Positions 45,905-54,949 of a stretch of DNA of 64,000 bases are shown one piece after another. The translations under genes and the position numbers were made by a program. The notes beneath the pieces were generated by a model. The model was not told the origin of the DNA, ran no database searches, and was given only the letters and a program-made list of their open reading frames with translations. Every line of letters begins with the position of its first letter. Positions within the stretch are counted from its first letter, which is position 1. This DNA comes from Neoarius graeffei (Eukaryota > Chordata > Actinopteri > Siluriformes > Ariidae), in contig NC_083583.1 in NCBI RefSeq assembly GCF_027579695.1, positions 3,186,542 to 3,250,541 on the forward strand, written 5' to 3'.

Positions 45905-47503
45905 TTAATTCCCAGTAACCCATACAGTTCGCGCAGTGTGCGTGACATAAACGAAGTGCCCTTGATCAGTCAGAATCTCTTTGGGGATTCCAACTCGGGA
46001 GATGATGTGGAAGAACGCTTCCGCAATACTACGTGCTGAGATATTGCGAAGAGGCACTGCTTCTGGGTATCCCATTGCATAGTCCACCAGAACTAAAATA
46101 AAGCGATACCCTCGTGTTGACCGATCTAATGGCCCGACGAGATCCATCCCAATTCTTTCAAACGGGGTCTCGATTAATGGTAGAGGGCGCAAAGGCGCTT
46201 TTGGAATGGCCGCTGGATTTACTAATTGGCATTCGCGGCATGCCGTACACCACCGACAGACATCGCCGCGAATCCCTGGCCAATAGAACCGGGCCATTAT
46301 TCGGGCTAGTGTCTTATCCTGCCCCAAGTGTCCAGCCATGAGATTAAAGTGAGCCACCTGGAATACCAATTCCCGGCGGCTCTTTGGAATCAAAAGCTGC
46401 GTGATCTGCTCTTTAGTCTGAGTGTCCTGCGTCACTTGGTATAATCTATCCTTCATAATAGAGAAATAGGGGAAGGACGGGGTGGCGTTTGGCTGGAGCA
46501 TTTGACCATCGATTACTCTCACTTGGTCAAACGCATTCCACAGAGTCTCGTCCCGCGCCTGTTCTAACCGGAAATCCGCGAGGGATTCCCCGAGAGAGGG
46601 AGGAAGAGCCTGCTGCTCCTCACTCTGACGCGGAGATGATGTAGACGGCTCTGTGACAGCTGCTCCCGCCACTGCCACACTGGGACCTCCCCCTGCTGAA
46701 CTACAGCAGGACCCACTCTTCACTAAATGAGTCATTAACTCCCGAAATCCCGGCCAATCAGTCCCCAAAATTATCGAGTGGGTAAGGCGAGGATTAACCG
46801 CCGCCGTTACACTAAATTTTTCCCCTCGAAATAGAATGTGGACCGACACTAAAGGGTAGTTGTGAACATCCCCGTGCACACACAACACTTTCACCAATTG
46901 TGCGCCCCCCAATGCCTCATCTTGCACCAGGCTTTGGTGGATTGAGGTCTGATTACAGCCAGAGTCCACCAAAGCCTGATACTTATCCCCTTGGATACTC
47001 ACCGGTATGTGATACGCTCTGGCCCGATCGAGGGCAGTTCCTGGCGCGTCGGGGATCTGGACCACTGCCCCCACCTCCATTACCGAGCACTGATGCTGGA
47101 GGTGCCCCGGCTCCCCGCAGCGCCAGCAAACCGGCCTGGGCTCTCTCTCTGCACCGGCGCTCTGGGGCTCAATCACCTGAGGGGGGGGGAGAGACAGACA
47201 CGCAAGCGGGAAACGGGAGGGCACCATGGGTGCGGCGGGCCGGCTGGGGTGGAGCCGGCCCCCGCCTCCGCGGTGGGGGAACGGGGCAAAGACGAGACAC
47301 AGAAGGGGAGGGGGAGAGAGAGAGAGGAGAAGAGGAGATCTGCGATCCTGCTGCGGGAACAGCCGCCAAATGATCCTCCGCCAACTCGATGGCCTGATCC
47401 AGCGACGCCGGGTGATGGCACTGGACCCACTCCGTGGTCCCTTCGGGAAGTTGTGCAATGAACTGCTCCAGTGCCACCAGATCGATGATTCCCTCGGCGT
47501 CAC
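45905..47503 (-). CDS. Gmr1 copy 2: gag zinc knuckle, protease and integrase in one frame
   Basis: A single 532-codon frame, part of it before residue 111 out of the real frame. CX2CX4HX4C knuckle at residues 126-139, protease DSG at 180-182 and integrase zinc segment at about 385-425. The integrase Asp is at 454 (GMDLVG) and the second Asp at 513 (LTDQG). The frame is lost at 517 and the Glu region is cut off by the truncation. It proves that integrase follows protease directly. Confidence 0.9.
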   Translation of the reverse strand: MTPRESSIWWHWSSSLHNFPKGPRSGSSAITRRRWIRPSSWRRIIWRLFPQQDRRSPLLLSLSPPPLLCLVFAPFPHRGGGGRLHPSRPAAPMVPSRFPLACLSLPPPQVIEPQSAGAEREPRPVCWRCGEPGHLQHQCSVMEVGAVVQIPDAPGTALDRARAYHIPVSIQGDKYQALVDSGCNQTSIHQSLVQDEALGGAQLVKVLCVHGDVHNYPLVSVHILFRGEKFSVTAAVNPRLTHSIILGTDWPGFRELMTHLVKSGSCCSSAGGGPSVAVAGAAVTEPSTSSPRQSEEQQALPPSLGESLADFRLEQARDETLWNAFDQVRVIDGQMLQPNATPSFPYFSIMKDRLYQVTQDTQTKEQITQLLIPKSRRELVFQVAHFNLMAGHLGQDKTLARIMARFYWPGIRGDVCRWCTACRECQLVNPAAIPKAPLRPLPLIETPFERIGMDLVGPLDRSTRGYRFILVLVDYAMGYPEAVPLRNISARSIAEAFFHIISRVGIPKEILTDQGHFVYVTHTARTVWVTGN

Positions 47504-47753
47504 CGTTGTCAGCCCTCAGCCACCGCCGGCAGGCATCCCGGAGTTGCTGCCCAAACGCGAACGGGTGGCCGACCTCCTCTAGGCGTAGAGCGTGGAAGCG
47601 CTGGCGTTGTTGTTCTGAGGTGTGCCCCACACGCTGGAGGACGGCCCGGCGCAGGTCTGCGTAGACCAGCCGGCTGTCGGCGGGGAGCTGTAGCGCGGCC
47701 AGCTGCGCCTCGCCCATTAGCAGGGGGAGGAGGCGCACCGCGCGCTGTTCCAC
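47169..47753 (-). CDS. Gmr1 copy 2 gag, SCAN-like capsid segment
   Basis: 195 codons. Residues 48-129 (47367-47612) match the SCAN pattern: QQRQRFHALRLEEVG, LRDACRRWLRADN, VALEQFIAQLPEG, WVQCHHPASLDQAIELAEDH. Upstream is a leucine-rich capsid-like segment (LLMGEAQLAALQLPAD). A Pro/Arg-rich linker follows. Confidence 0.82.
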   Translation of the reverse strand: MEQRAVRLLPLLMGEAQLAALQLPADSRLVYADLRRAVLQRVGHTSEQQRQRFHALRLEEVGHPFAFGQQLRDACRRWLRADNGDAEGIIDLVALEQFIAQLPEGTTEWVQCHHPASLDQAIELAEDHLAAVPAAGSQISSSPLSLSPSPSVSRLCPVPPPRRRGPAPPQPARRTHGALPFPACVSVSPPPSGD

Positions 47754-48036
47754 CGGCTAGCCCCAGGCCTCTGCTGCTTGCTTGAAGAGCGCTAGGAAGG
47801 CCTCGGGGTCGTCATGCGGGCCCATCTTCATGAGGGTCAGGTGGAGTGGGCCCACGGCGGTGGAGGTGGTGGACCCCGTCGACGCGAAGAGGTGCTGGAA
47901 CGCCTGATGATCTTCCTGTTGCGCCAGCACCAGGGCCTCGAACCTTTGTGCTTGCTCCTTTCAGAGGTCGACCAGCGCCTGGTGCTGGGTCCACGAAGGG
48001 GGAGGACTCCATGGGGCTGTTCTCCTCTGTGCTCCT

Positions 48037-48054
48037 TCCCGGGTTTCAGCACCA
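48037..48054 (-). promoter_or_regulatory. Primer-binding site, tRNA-Phe type, one mismatch
   Basis: Minus strand starts TGGTGCTGAAACCCGGG. It matches the site of copy 1 except C to T at the seventh base. Confidence 0.75.
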
Positions 48055-48055
48055 C

Positions 48056-48183
48056 TGTAAAACTTTGCACGGGTGGGTGGAGCACAGAAGTACAGCAGGA
48101 CAGAACTGAGTTAAAAAACCTCTTTGTTATACCACTTTTCAGCGTTCACTCTTCCCAGACACTCAGAGACAGACAGACAGACA

Positions 48184-48242
<59 letters not shown>

Positions 48243-48429
48243 CAGTCGTCTGGTTGGGGAGAGAGCTCTCTTCCACTGCTCTCTCTCTCTTTTTATATAG
48301 GGCGTGGTCATTGGGGAAGACACACAAACACCGGTTAATTGACATCAGGTGTAGTGATTCTGTCACTTACCTTCCCTGACTCCGCCCTCCGGTCACAGAC
48401 CGACGCTTGACCACGCCCTCGCTGCCACA
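48056..48429 (-). repeat. 5' LTR of Gmr1-type copy 2
   Basis: 374 bp, TGTAAAAC...GCTGCCACA. Longer than the LTRs of copy 1 because of a (CA)n run at 48185-48241. Confidence 0.85.
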
Positions 48430-48739
48430 CCATTGATCACCCTAACGACTCTCGAGGCCGTTCACACCCAGCCTCCAGTGACCTACACCAACAGGATGAC
48501 TCAACGACACCTTAGATGAGCTTTTCATCCATGAGAGGATAAATACCTGATGCTCCCTACCAGTCAGACAGAACTGAAGAAGCCTTTCGGATGAGAGGTG
48601 CAACGTCTTCAAGAACCTTCAGGCAAGTCCAGTTGCTCTCTTTTACCACCCACAGTTTACTATGATCTGGATGGCTAAGAATCTTCACAGACAAACCAAT
48701 CTGTCCATTTCCCTCTGACCCTCTCTTATCAACAAGGTA
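48430..48739. repeat. Unclassified dispersed repeat
   Basis: Contains GAAGAAGCCTTTCGGATGAG and AACGTCTTCAAGAA, a pair of motifs I know from repetitive fish sequence, possibly from a Penelope-like element. Confidence 0.35.
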
Positions 48740-49124
48740 TTTGTTTCCACCCACAGAACTGTCGCTCACTCACTCAGTGATGTTTTTTTTTTGTTTTCTG
48801 CACCATTCTGTGTAAACTCTAGAGATTGTTGTGTGTGAAAACCCCAGGAGGAGATCAGCAGCTTCTGAAATACTCAAACCTCATACTCATCTGGCTCAAA
48901 CCAACACCCATACCACAGTGAAAGAAAGTCACACTTCACTGTGAGATCACAATGTTTCCCATTCTGATGTTTGAACATTGCAAACATTAACTGAAGCTCT
49001 TGATTTGTATCTGCGTGATTTGATGCATCGTGCTGCTGTCGAGGGATCGGCTGATTACAGAACTGCAGAAAACAAAAGAGCAGGTGGATGTAGGGGTGTT
49101 CCTAATAAAGTGGCTGGTGAGTGT
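48740..49124. repeat. Fish DNA repeat, ends CCTAATAAAGTGGCTGG
   Basis: CATTCTGTGTAAACTCTAGAG, AAACCCCAGGAGGAGATCAG and the terminal AAGTGGCTGGTGAGTGTA are diagnostic of a very common fish element whose matching left end is missing here. Confidence 0.7.
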
Positions 49125-49464
49125 ATTTTAATCACTTTAAATAAAAAAATTAATTCGGAATTATTTCATGATGAGCATGAGTGAATTTTTACAAACTCTG
49201 TTTGATATTACAGCCATGAGTTGTTTTTAATAACTGTTTGCAAAGCATTACATAGTGCAAGGAAAACTAAAATAGCAATGGCAGGAAACGAGCTAAAAAT
49301 AAATCAATGAATAAATAGTTTTAGGCAGATAAACAAAACAAACAAATAAACAGACGTGAGAAATGCTGTTTCAGTCCATATTTACATGGATGTTTACATG
49401 GGATTCACTCTGGGTTCTACTTTATTCTCTCATATTGCGACTTTTTTTTGCTATTAATACTTCA
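49125..49464. other. Unclassified AT-rich sequence
   Basis: Nothing recognisable. Confidence 0.4.
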
Positions 49465-49836
49465 TCTCATCTCATCTCATTATCTGTAGCCGCTTTATCC
49501 TGTTCTACAGGGTCGCAGGCGAGCTGGAGCCTATCCCAGCTGACTACGGGCGAAAGGCGGGGTACACCCTGGACAAGTCGCCAGGTCATCACAGGGCTGA
49601 CACATAGACACAGACAACCATTCACACTCACATTCACACCTACGCTCAATTTAGAGTCACCAGTTAACCTAACCTGCATGTCTTTGGACTGTGGGGGAAA
49701 CCGGAGCACCCAGAGGAAACCCACGGGGAGAACATGCAAACTCCGCACAGAAAGGCCTTCGCCGGCCACGGGGCTCGAACCCGGACCTTCTTGCTGTGAG
49801 GCGACAGCGCTAACCACTACACCACCGTGCCGCCCC
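49465..49836 (-). repeat. tRNA-derived SINE, full length, minus orientation
   Basis: Reverse complement starts GGGCGGCACGGTGGTGTAG, with A box TGGTGTAGTGG and B box GGTTCGAGCCC in the first 75 bases. The body contains CATGCAAACTCC, CCTAACCTGCATG and GCTGGGATAGG in one or the other orientation, with a (GAGAT)n tail. Same family at 58911-59286. Confidence 0.9.
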
Positions 49837-49837
49837 C

Positions 49838-49863
49838 ATTATTATTATTATTATTATTATTAT
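49838..49863. repeat. (ATT)n microsatellite
   Basis: Nine ATT units after the SINE. Confidence 0.9.
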
Positions 49864-50224
49864 AGGTGCAGCTATTTTTCTTCTTGTGATATGAAACATC
49901 TCTACAGCAGGGTTCTCCCTCGTTTGTCTTAGCAATACAATGATATAATATGAAAATCATGATAAATTATGTCACTATGTTTTTTCTGCAATATTATGAT
50001 CTTTAAGTTCATTATTTATTTATTTTTATTACAAACTGACAAAGCAGGTGTTTTGTTTTGTTCACTTGTTTTTGCACTTAATCTTTAAAATGTAAAAAAA
50101 AATTAACAGCTTTTTTTCTCTCTTTTCAATTTTATTTTAAATACATGATAAAATTAATTTATTTTCATGGACATTAAATAAAGTATCATCAAACAAGTTT
50201 TTTTTAAGCATTTTGTTGGAGTTT

Positions 50225-50259
<35 letters not shown>

Positions 50260-50445
50260 GATAGCATTAGAATGGGTTGAGAAAGCAAGCAGATTGCAGC
50301 ACCATAGTGATGTGTAGTGACTCTGTGTCAGCTCTTGAAAGCATCGAGTCAGGTACAGAGAGAAACATGAGGATCTGCTGTAGGAACTCTTGATCACTAA
50401 GTCAAGAATAATGAGACAAGGGAGGAATATGACGTTCCCGTGGCC
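49864..50445. other. Unclassified AT-rich sequence with (TTTC)n at 50226-50262
   Basis: No gene seen. The tetranucleotide run makes an artefactual ORF. Confidence 0.5.
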
Positions 50446-50745
50446 GTGGATCCCAGCACACACAGGTATCCTGGGAAATGAAAGAGCAGATAAACTATCT
50501 AAAGAAGCAATCAAGAAAGAAAATGTTGAATCATTATTAAACTATCAAAATCAGAGGAGAAAGGTATAGCGTAGAGAACAGCGGATCAGGAGAGATAACA
50601 GAACTGGGCCAATGCAATAAAAGGGAGACTCTTACACTCAACCCACAACACAGTGGGTATGATGGGGAACAGGGGAACAAAACAGAAGGAGCAAGTAATA
50701 ATAAGGAGGATGAGAACTGGCCACAGCAACATTAACAACACACTA
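50446..50745 (+). pseudogene. RNase H remnant of a non-LTR retrotransposon
   Basis: WIPAHTGILGNERADKLSK is the C-terminal RNase H motif with His and the last Asp. RRMRTGHSNINNTL follows further on. Such RNase H domains occur in I- or Nimb-type LINEs. Frames are broken and no reverse transcriptase is nearby. Confidence 0.7.
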
Positions 50746-50754
50746 TAGGTCATG

Positions 50755-50926
50755 AGAAATGGAGGATATTACATGGTGGTGTGAAGATATGAAGTTTATC
50801 TTTGAGTGGTGAATGGATATATCATGAGTGAGCGACGTGAACGAGTAAAAATATTTTTCAACCCAAGAAGATAAACTTCATATCTTCACACATCTGTGTA
50901 ATGTTCTTTATATTACATGGATGCAT

Positions 50927-50967
<41 letters not shown>

Positions 50968-52500
50968 CCCAAGTTAATCAAAAGAATTTTAATTTTGAAC
51001 CGTTTCACCATTTTGACAACGCGCGTCTCGTCAGCAGGAAAACACTGTGAGTGACATCATCGGAGTGAAATATCAGGAATTATTATTCCATACAGGACAC
51101 TTTTTCCATGGAGGCTAGAGATAATGAGATGAGATAAAAACGTGTTCTATTCCCTTCTAGCGGGTTTCATTCATTTGGTTTGATAGCATGCAATATTGTT
51201 AGCATATCACTTATCCTACGTGTATTATGTCACTCTACCCAATGGAGAATTAGCACTGTGTATGGTTTACAATATTGCATGGTTATCAAGACAACATGAC
51301 GTCACACATCGGAGATGCAAGACTTCCATGCTAGCGAGCAACTGTGACAATTTGTAAACAAACATGGCTGCCAGGTTTGCTTCGTTAAACACAGAAGATT
51401 TTGAGAGAATTTTAATAATAAATAATAATCAGTTGAATTTATATAGCACCTTTCTTATACCCAAGGTTGCTTTACAATTAAAAAAAAAAGTCCACCAAAA
51501 GAAGGTTCATTCCAATGGTGTAGCAGCCACAGTCCCACCAAAAGGCACACGAAGATAAGTCCCACACCGCCTGCACAGCTGCCGTGACGTCGCTGGGCAA
51601 CATCGCTCAGAACACCACACCATGCATCCACAAAGCGAGCACAGAAGCACCGCCATGCAGAGTGCTGGTACATCCCAAACCACCTGCACAGCCACCGCAA
51701 CACCACTGAGCAACATCGCTCGGAACACTGCGCCAATCACAGAAGCACCGCTGCACAAAGCGCTGAACAACCACGAAAGAGCAACGAGCTCACTGCAGTC
51801 CACATCCAGGAGCACAGGCATCACCCATGGTGAACCAAGGCCTGGAGGGAACCGACGCCCAAAACTGGGTCCGAAGCTACACCCCAACCGGCGAACAAAA
51901 CACTCAAACAAAAAACAAACATCAAACTACACAAACACAAAAAAAGAAAAACAAAAGGGAAAATAAAATAAAACCTCCGGTGAGAAATGGCAGCCAGAAT
52001 GCGCACAGCGTACTCTCAACCAGAAACGGAGAAAAGAGAAAGACGCGTTGAACACCCGAAAGGAATGTGTATGTGTAATAATAATAATATTAGCTGGCTT
52101 TTTTTCGTGGTCTATCAGATATATTCCATTCAGCTACTTGTCTTCGACTCGTTCAGTATCATGTTAACTGAACGGAATATATCTGATCGACCACTCAACA
52201 CCAGACAATATTATTTAAATATGTCATTCAGATCCGTGATAGATTTCGTATGGACAGTGTGAGTTTTTCAACATGAGAAGATAAACTTCATATCTTCAAG
52301 CCAACGTGTGATTTTCTTTTTATTATATTGACACATTCACAAACAAAAAGTCCCCAAATTTATCAAAACAATTCATCGATTTCCTCATGAGTGACAGACA
52401 GAGATTTATCTCCTGGTTTTGGTTCTCCATGTCCCGGATGGGGCTCGGATGAAAAATACCAGTGGTGCATTTCACACTAAAACACTCGTGTCCATGGACT
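50755..52500 (-). mobile_element. Foldback-like element, copy 2 (inverted), split by an insertion
   Basis: Matches 44194-45243 in reverse. Its own sequence runs to about 51415 and resumes at about 52037: AGATTTTGAGAGAATTTT is on the left of the insert and AAGACGCGTTGAACACCCG on the right, adjoining parts in copy 1. A (CA)n run lies at 50930-50963. Confidence 0.7.
51416..52036 (-). repeat. Retroposon-like insertion inside foldback copy 2
   Basis: 620 bp starting AATAATCAGTTGAATTTATA-like with TATAGCACCTTTCTTATACC, a motif common at LINE or SINE 3' ends in fish. CACCGC-rich core and A-rich right part. No protein match. Confidence 0.5.
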
Positions 52501-52709
52501 ATAACACCATACTGATGTTTATGATCAGTGCCATGAAGCTCAGACAGTGGAAATGATCTTTATGTCATACAGGAAATTTATAAAAGACAAGAAATGATGA
52601 AAGTTATGGGAAATAGGGCAGGTAGAGGACAACCTTAAAAGTACAGTATATCAGAATGTGGAGACAGTGGTGAAGGGAGGGAAGACTTGTTTAGACGACT
52701 GGACTGGAA
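52501..52709. other. Unclassified sequence
   Basis: No feature recognised. Confidence 0.35.
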
Positions 52710-53172
52710 AACGGCTTTAAAGGGCACATCACGGGTAAATTCAGGAGCAAGATCACTGTAATTCTCCTATTTTATATTAAACTTTGGTCAAATATCCGTC
52801 ACATTTTGTGCAATTTTTTTTACCTTGCGCAATACCAGAAAAATTCAGTTGAAATCAAGCCATTTGAGGCGAATTGGTCCGCCTCTGAAAAAACTTGCCA
52901 TTTGGATTTCCCGGCAATCATTGATTTTCATGACGTCGCGTGCGGGACGCCTCCTTCTGAATCCTACGCCAGTGTTGATTTGTTTATGAGAAAATGACCT
53001 GGTGGTTTTCTGCAAATTTCTTCAACGTTATCACGTAATTATTAAAATGGTTAACAGATGTATCGTAGGAGGGTGTAGCAACACCAATCTTGATGGAATT
53101 AGTACTCATTGTTTCCCAAAAGACCAGAGTATTTTTTCTACTTGGAGCAGGCTTCACTCTTAAATAATTCCT
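52710..53172 (+). pseudogene. THAP-domain DNA transposon remnant
   Basis: A short frame at 53049-53165 begins MVNRCIVGGCSNTNLDGIST and continues HCFPKDQSIFSTWSRLHS, then stops. This is the start of a C2CH THAP finger, truncated before the last Cys and His. Upstream AGGGCACATCACGGGTAAAT and CTCCTATTTTATATTAAAC probably belong to the element's 5' part. Family differs from the element at 19431. Confidence 0.6.
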
Positions 53173-53449
53173 AATATAAGGGTGCTGACCCAAATGTGCA
53201 ACTCAATTTCCAAAGAAAAAGGCCGCACCTTGCATATAATGTCCTTTTATTGCACAAACGCGTTTCGGCGTGTACCTTCCTCAGTGTGGCAGCCTGCTGG
53301 CGCTTCCGCAGGTAACGTCACGAATCTGGCTCCAGACTTCCTTGGGATTTTTCCCTTGGGACGCGTTTTTTTTTTTTTTTTTGCTGTAGACAGATGGCCT
53401 TGTGCAAAATTACCCTTCTGGATGAGTGTGTAAAGGGACATTCTTTCAT
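53173..53449. repeat. Repeat fragment with 'ACGCGTTTCGGCGTGTACCTTCC'-type motif
   Basis: CAAACGCGTTTCGGCGTG and CCTTCCTCAGTG are motifs frequent in fish retroposons, possibly Penelope-like. A T16 run lies near 53370. Confidence 0.4.
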
Positions 53450-53825
53450 ATAAAACTAGATAGAACTCGACACCAACGGTGTTGATGGCGATGCCTCCAC
53501 CCGGTAGACTACACACCTTATTCAGTTGTGATTTGGGGATGGACATTTGACCTCACAGTAATCTTGACCTGGTGAAATTACTTGTATCAGCCTTGGAGAC
53601 ATTGTGTTCACAAGGTTTTTGGACAGACATTTGACCTCAGAGTGACCTTGACCTTAGACCTTTTGATCTCAAAATCTAATCAGTTCATGTTTGTCCGAAA
53701 GTGCACAAATGGTGAAAGTTTGGTGAAATTCCTTTCATTAGCCTTTGAGATATCGCGTTCACAAGGTTTCAGGACAGACAGACAACCCGAAAACATAATG
53801 CCTCCTGCACCTTACGGTGGCTGAG
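53450..53825. repeat. Dispersed repeat with TGACCT direct repeats
   Basis: Two related halves (CAAGGTTTTTGGACAGACAT and CAAGGTTTCAGGACAGACAG) with several TGACCTTGACC-like boxes. It ends GCACCTTACGGTGG. I recognise it as common fish repetitive sequence. Confidence 0.5.
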
Positions 53826-53929
53826 GAATAAAAAACGAAATTGATCCAGAATATGCACTTTAAAATGGATGAACACTGAGAAGGAATAAAACCTCAAGGT
53901 GCAAGATTGTGGATAAAACCCGCTGAAAC

Positions 53930-54086
53930 CAAAAATCCCAAAGAGGAAGCGGAAGTTGGAACTCTTATTTTGAATTATGCCGGAACAGGAAGTATCTGAG
54001 GCCAGTTTCACAGCGTTAAAGGAAAGGTGAAAACGAAAGAAAAAGGGGAAGGTGTTGTGGAGCTCCGGAACGGGTTCAGACAGAAG
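53930..54086 (+). promoter_or_regulatory. fbxo22: Putative fbxo22 promoter and 5' UTR
   Basis: Two ETS-like blocks (GCGGAAGTTG near 53949, and CCGGAACAGGAAGTA near 53980) within 140 bases of the start codon and no TATA box, as in housekeeping promoters. Moderate inference. Confidence 0.45.
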
Positions 54087-54217
54087 ATGGAGGTTGATGA
54101 ATGTTCTAGCGGCGCTGCTGTGGAGAGTAAAGCCGGCTTTGTGCTCGGGAATGTGGCGGAAGTGGTGGAGAAGATCCTGACTTTTGTGCCGACTAAATCC
54201 GTGTTCCGGATCGCGAG
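54087..54217 (+). CDS. fbxo22: F-box only protein 22, first exon
   Basis: The F-box protein brings substrates to an SCF ubiquitin ligase. From ATG at 54087 the exon encodes MEVDECSSG, then FVLGNVAEVVEKILTFVP and TKSVFRIA, which matches the FBXO22 N-terminus (a FVLSNLAEVVE-like F-box start) as I remember it. It ends at a donor AG|GTACTG at 54218. The rest of the F-box (a C-x-C-R-L-W segment) is expected in exon 2, which is not in the window. The upstream in-frame ATG at 54027 is less likely as the start because it adds 20 residues not in the family. Confidence 0.78.
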
Positions 54218-54597
54218 GTACTGGTTGAGCTCGGCTCGCGCTAGTCAGAGAGTTAGCATCGGAGATCTGTTAGCACAGCGAGTTTCAGTTCGGAGTAACG
54301 TCATTAAAGTTCACTCATTAAAGTTCACTCATTAAAACACCTCGAAATCCTTCAGATCGCTCTCTCTCTCTCTCTGCCCCCATCCCTCCATCCCTCCCTC
54401 TCTCTCAGTTCTGCGGTTCGGTTCTGTGTGTGAATAAACACTGACTTTAGCACAGTTAGCTCAGGGCTTTTATTCACCATCACTGTAACACAAACACACA
54501 GGAAATAAATAAATACCAAATAAATACAGATTTAAATAACCGAAATTACAATAAGGGATATTTTTAAACAGAAGAAACAAGTTTGCGCAACCTGAAA

Positions 54598-54639
<42 letters not shown>

Positions 54640-54705
54640 AATATTATCGTTAATTTTATTTATTATTAAAATATTATTGATTGTATTTATTATTAAATAT
54701 TAAAA

Positions 54706-54740
<35 letters not shown>

Positions 54741-54945
54741 GTGTTTCCGTTTGAGCAAACTTGTATTATTATTATTACTATTATTATTATTAGTAGTAGT
54801 AGTAGTGGTAATAGCAACACCGTTTTAGAAACTTTTATCAGTGTTTTCCCCAGAAAAAAATGAAAGCCCTAAATTCTGGCCTGATAATACACAGACAATT
54901 GAGCGGTGAAGGTGCGAAGCGAAACTGGGGGGTCCAGGGGATCTC
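54218..54945 (+). other. Start of fbxo22 intron 1
   Basis: Contains (TC)n, then (ATT)n runs at 54600-54638 and 54707-54800. No second exon. The intron would extend beyond the window end, at least 9.8 kb. Confidence 0.6.
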
Positions 54946-54949
54946 TTAA

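Larger units (their letters stand above)
45861..48429 (-). mobile_element. Gmr1-type gypsy retrotransposon, copy 2 (5' half only)
   Basis: Minus-strand LTR, primer site, gag, protease and integrase, ending inside the integrase core at 45861. Reverse transcriptase, RNase H and the second LTR are missing. Its sequence is close to copy 1. Confidence 0.9.

Noticed and set aside
47367..47612. Host SCAN zinc-finger gene
   Set aside because: The SCAN-like part sits in gag with knuckle, protease, integrase, LTR and primer site, and no C2H2 fingers are present.
53169..53450. Host exons between 52.8 and 53.5 kb
   Set aside because: The ORFs contain fish repeat motifs and a T16 run, with no domain or splice pattern.
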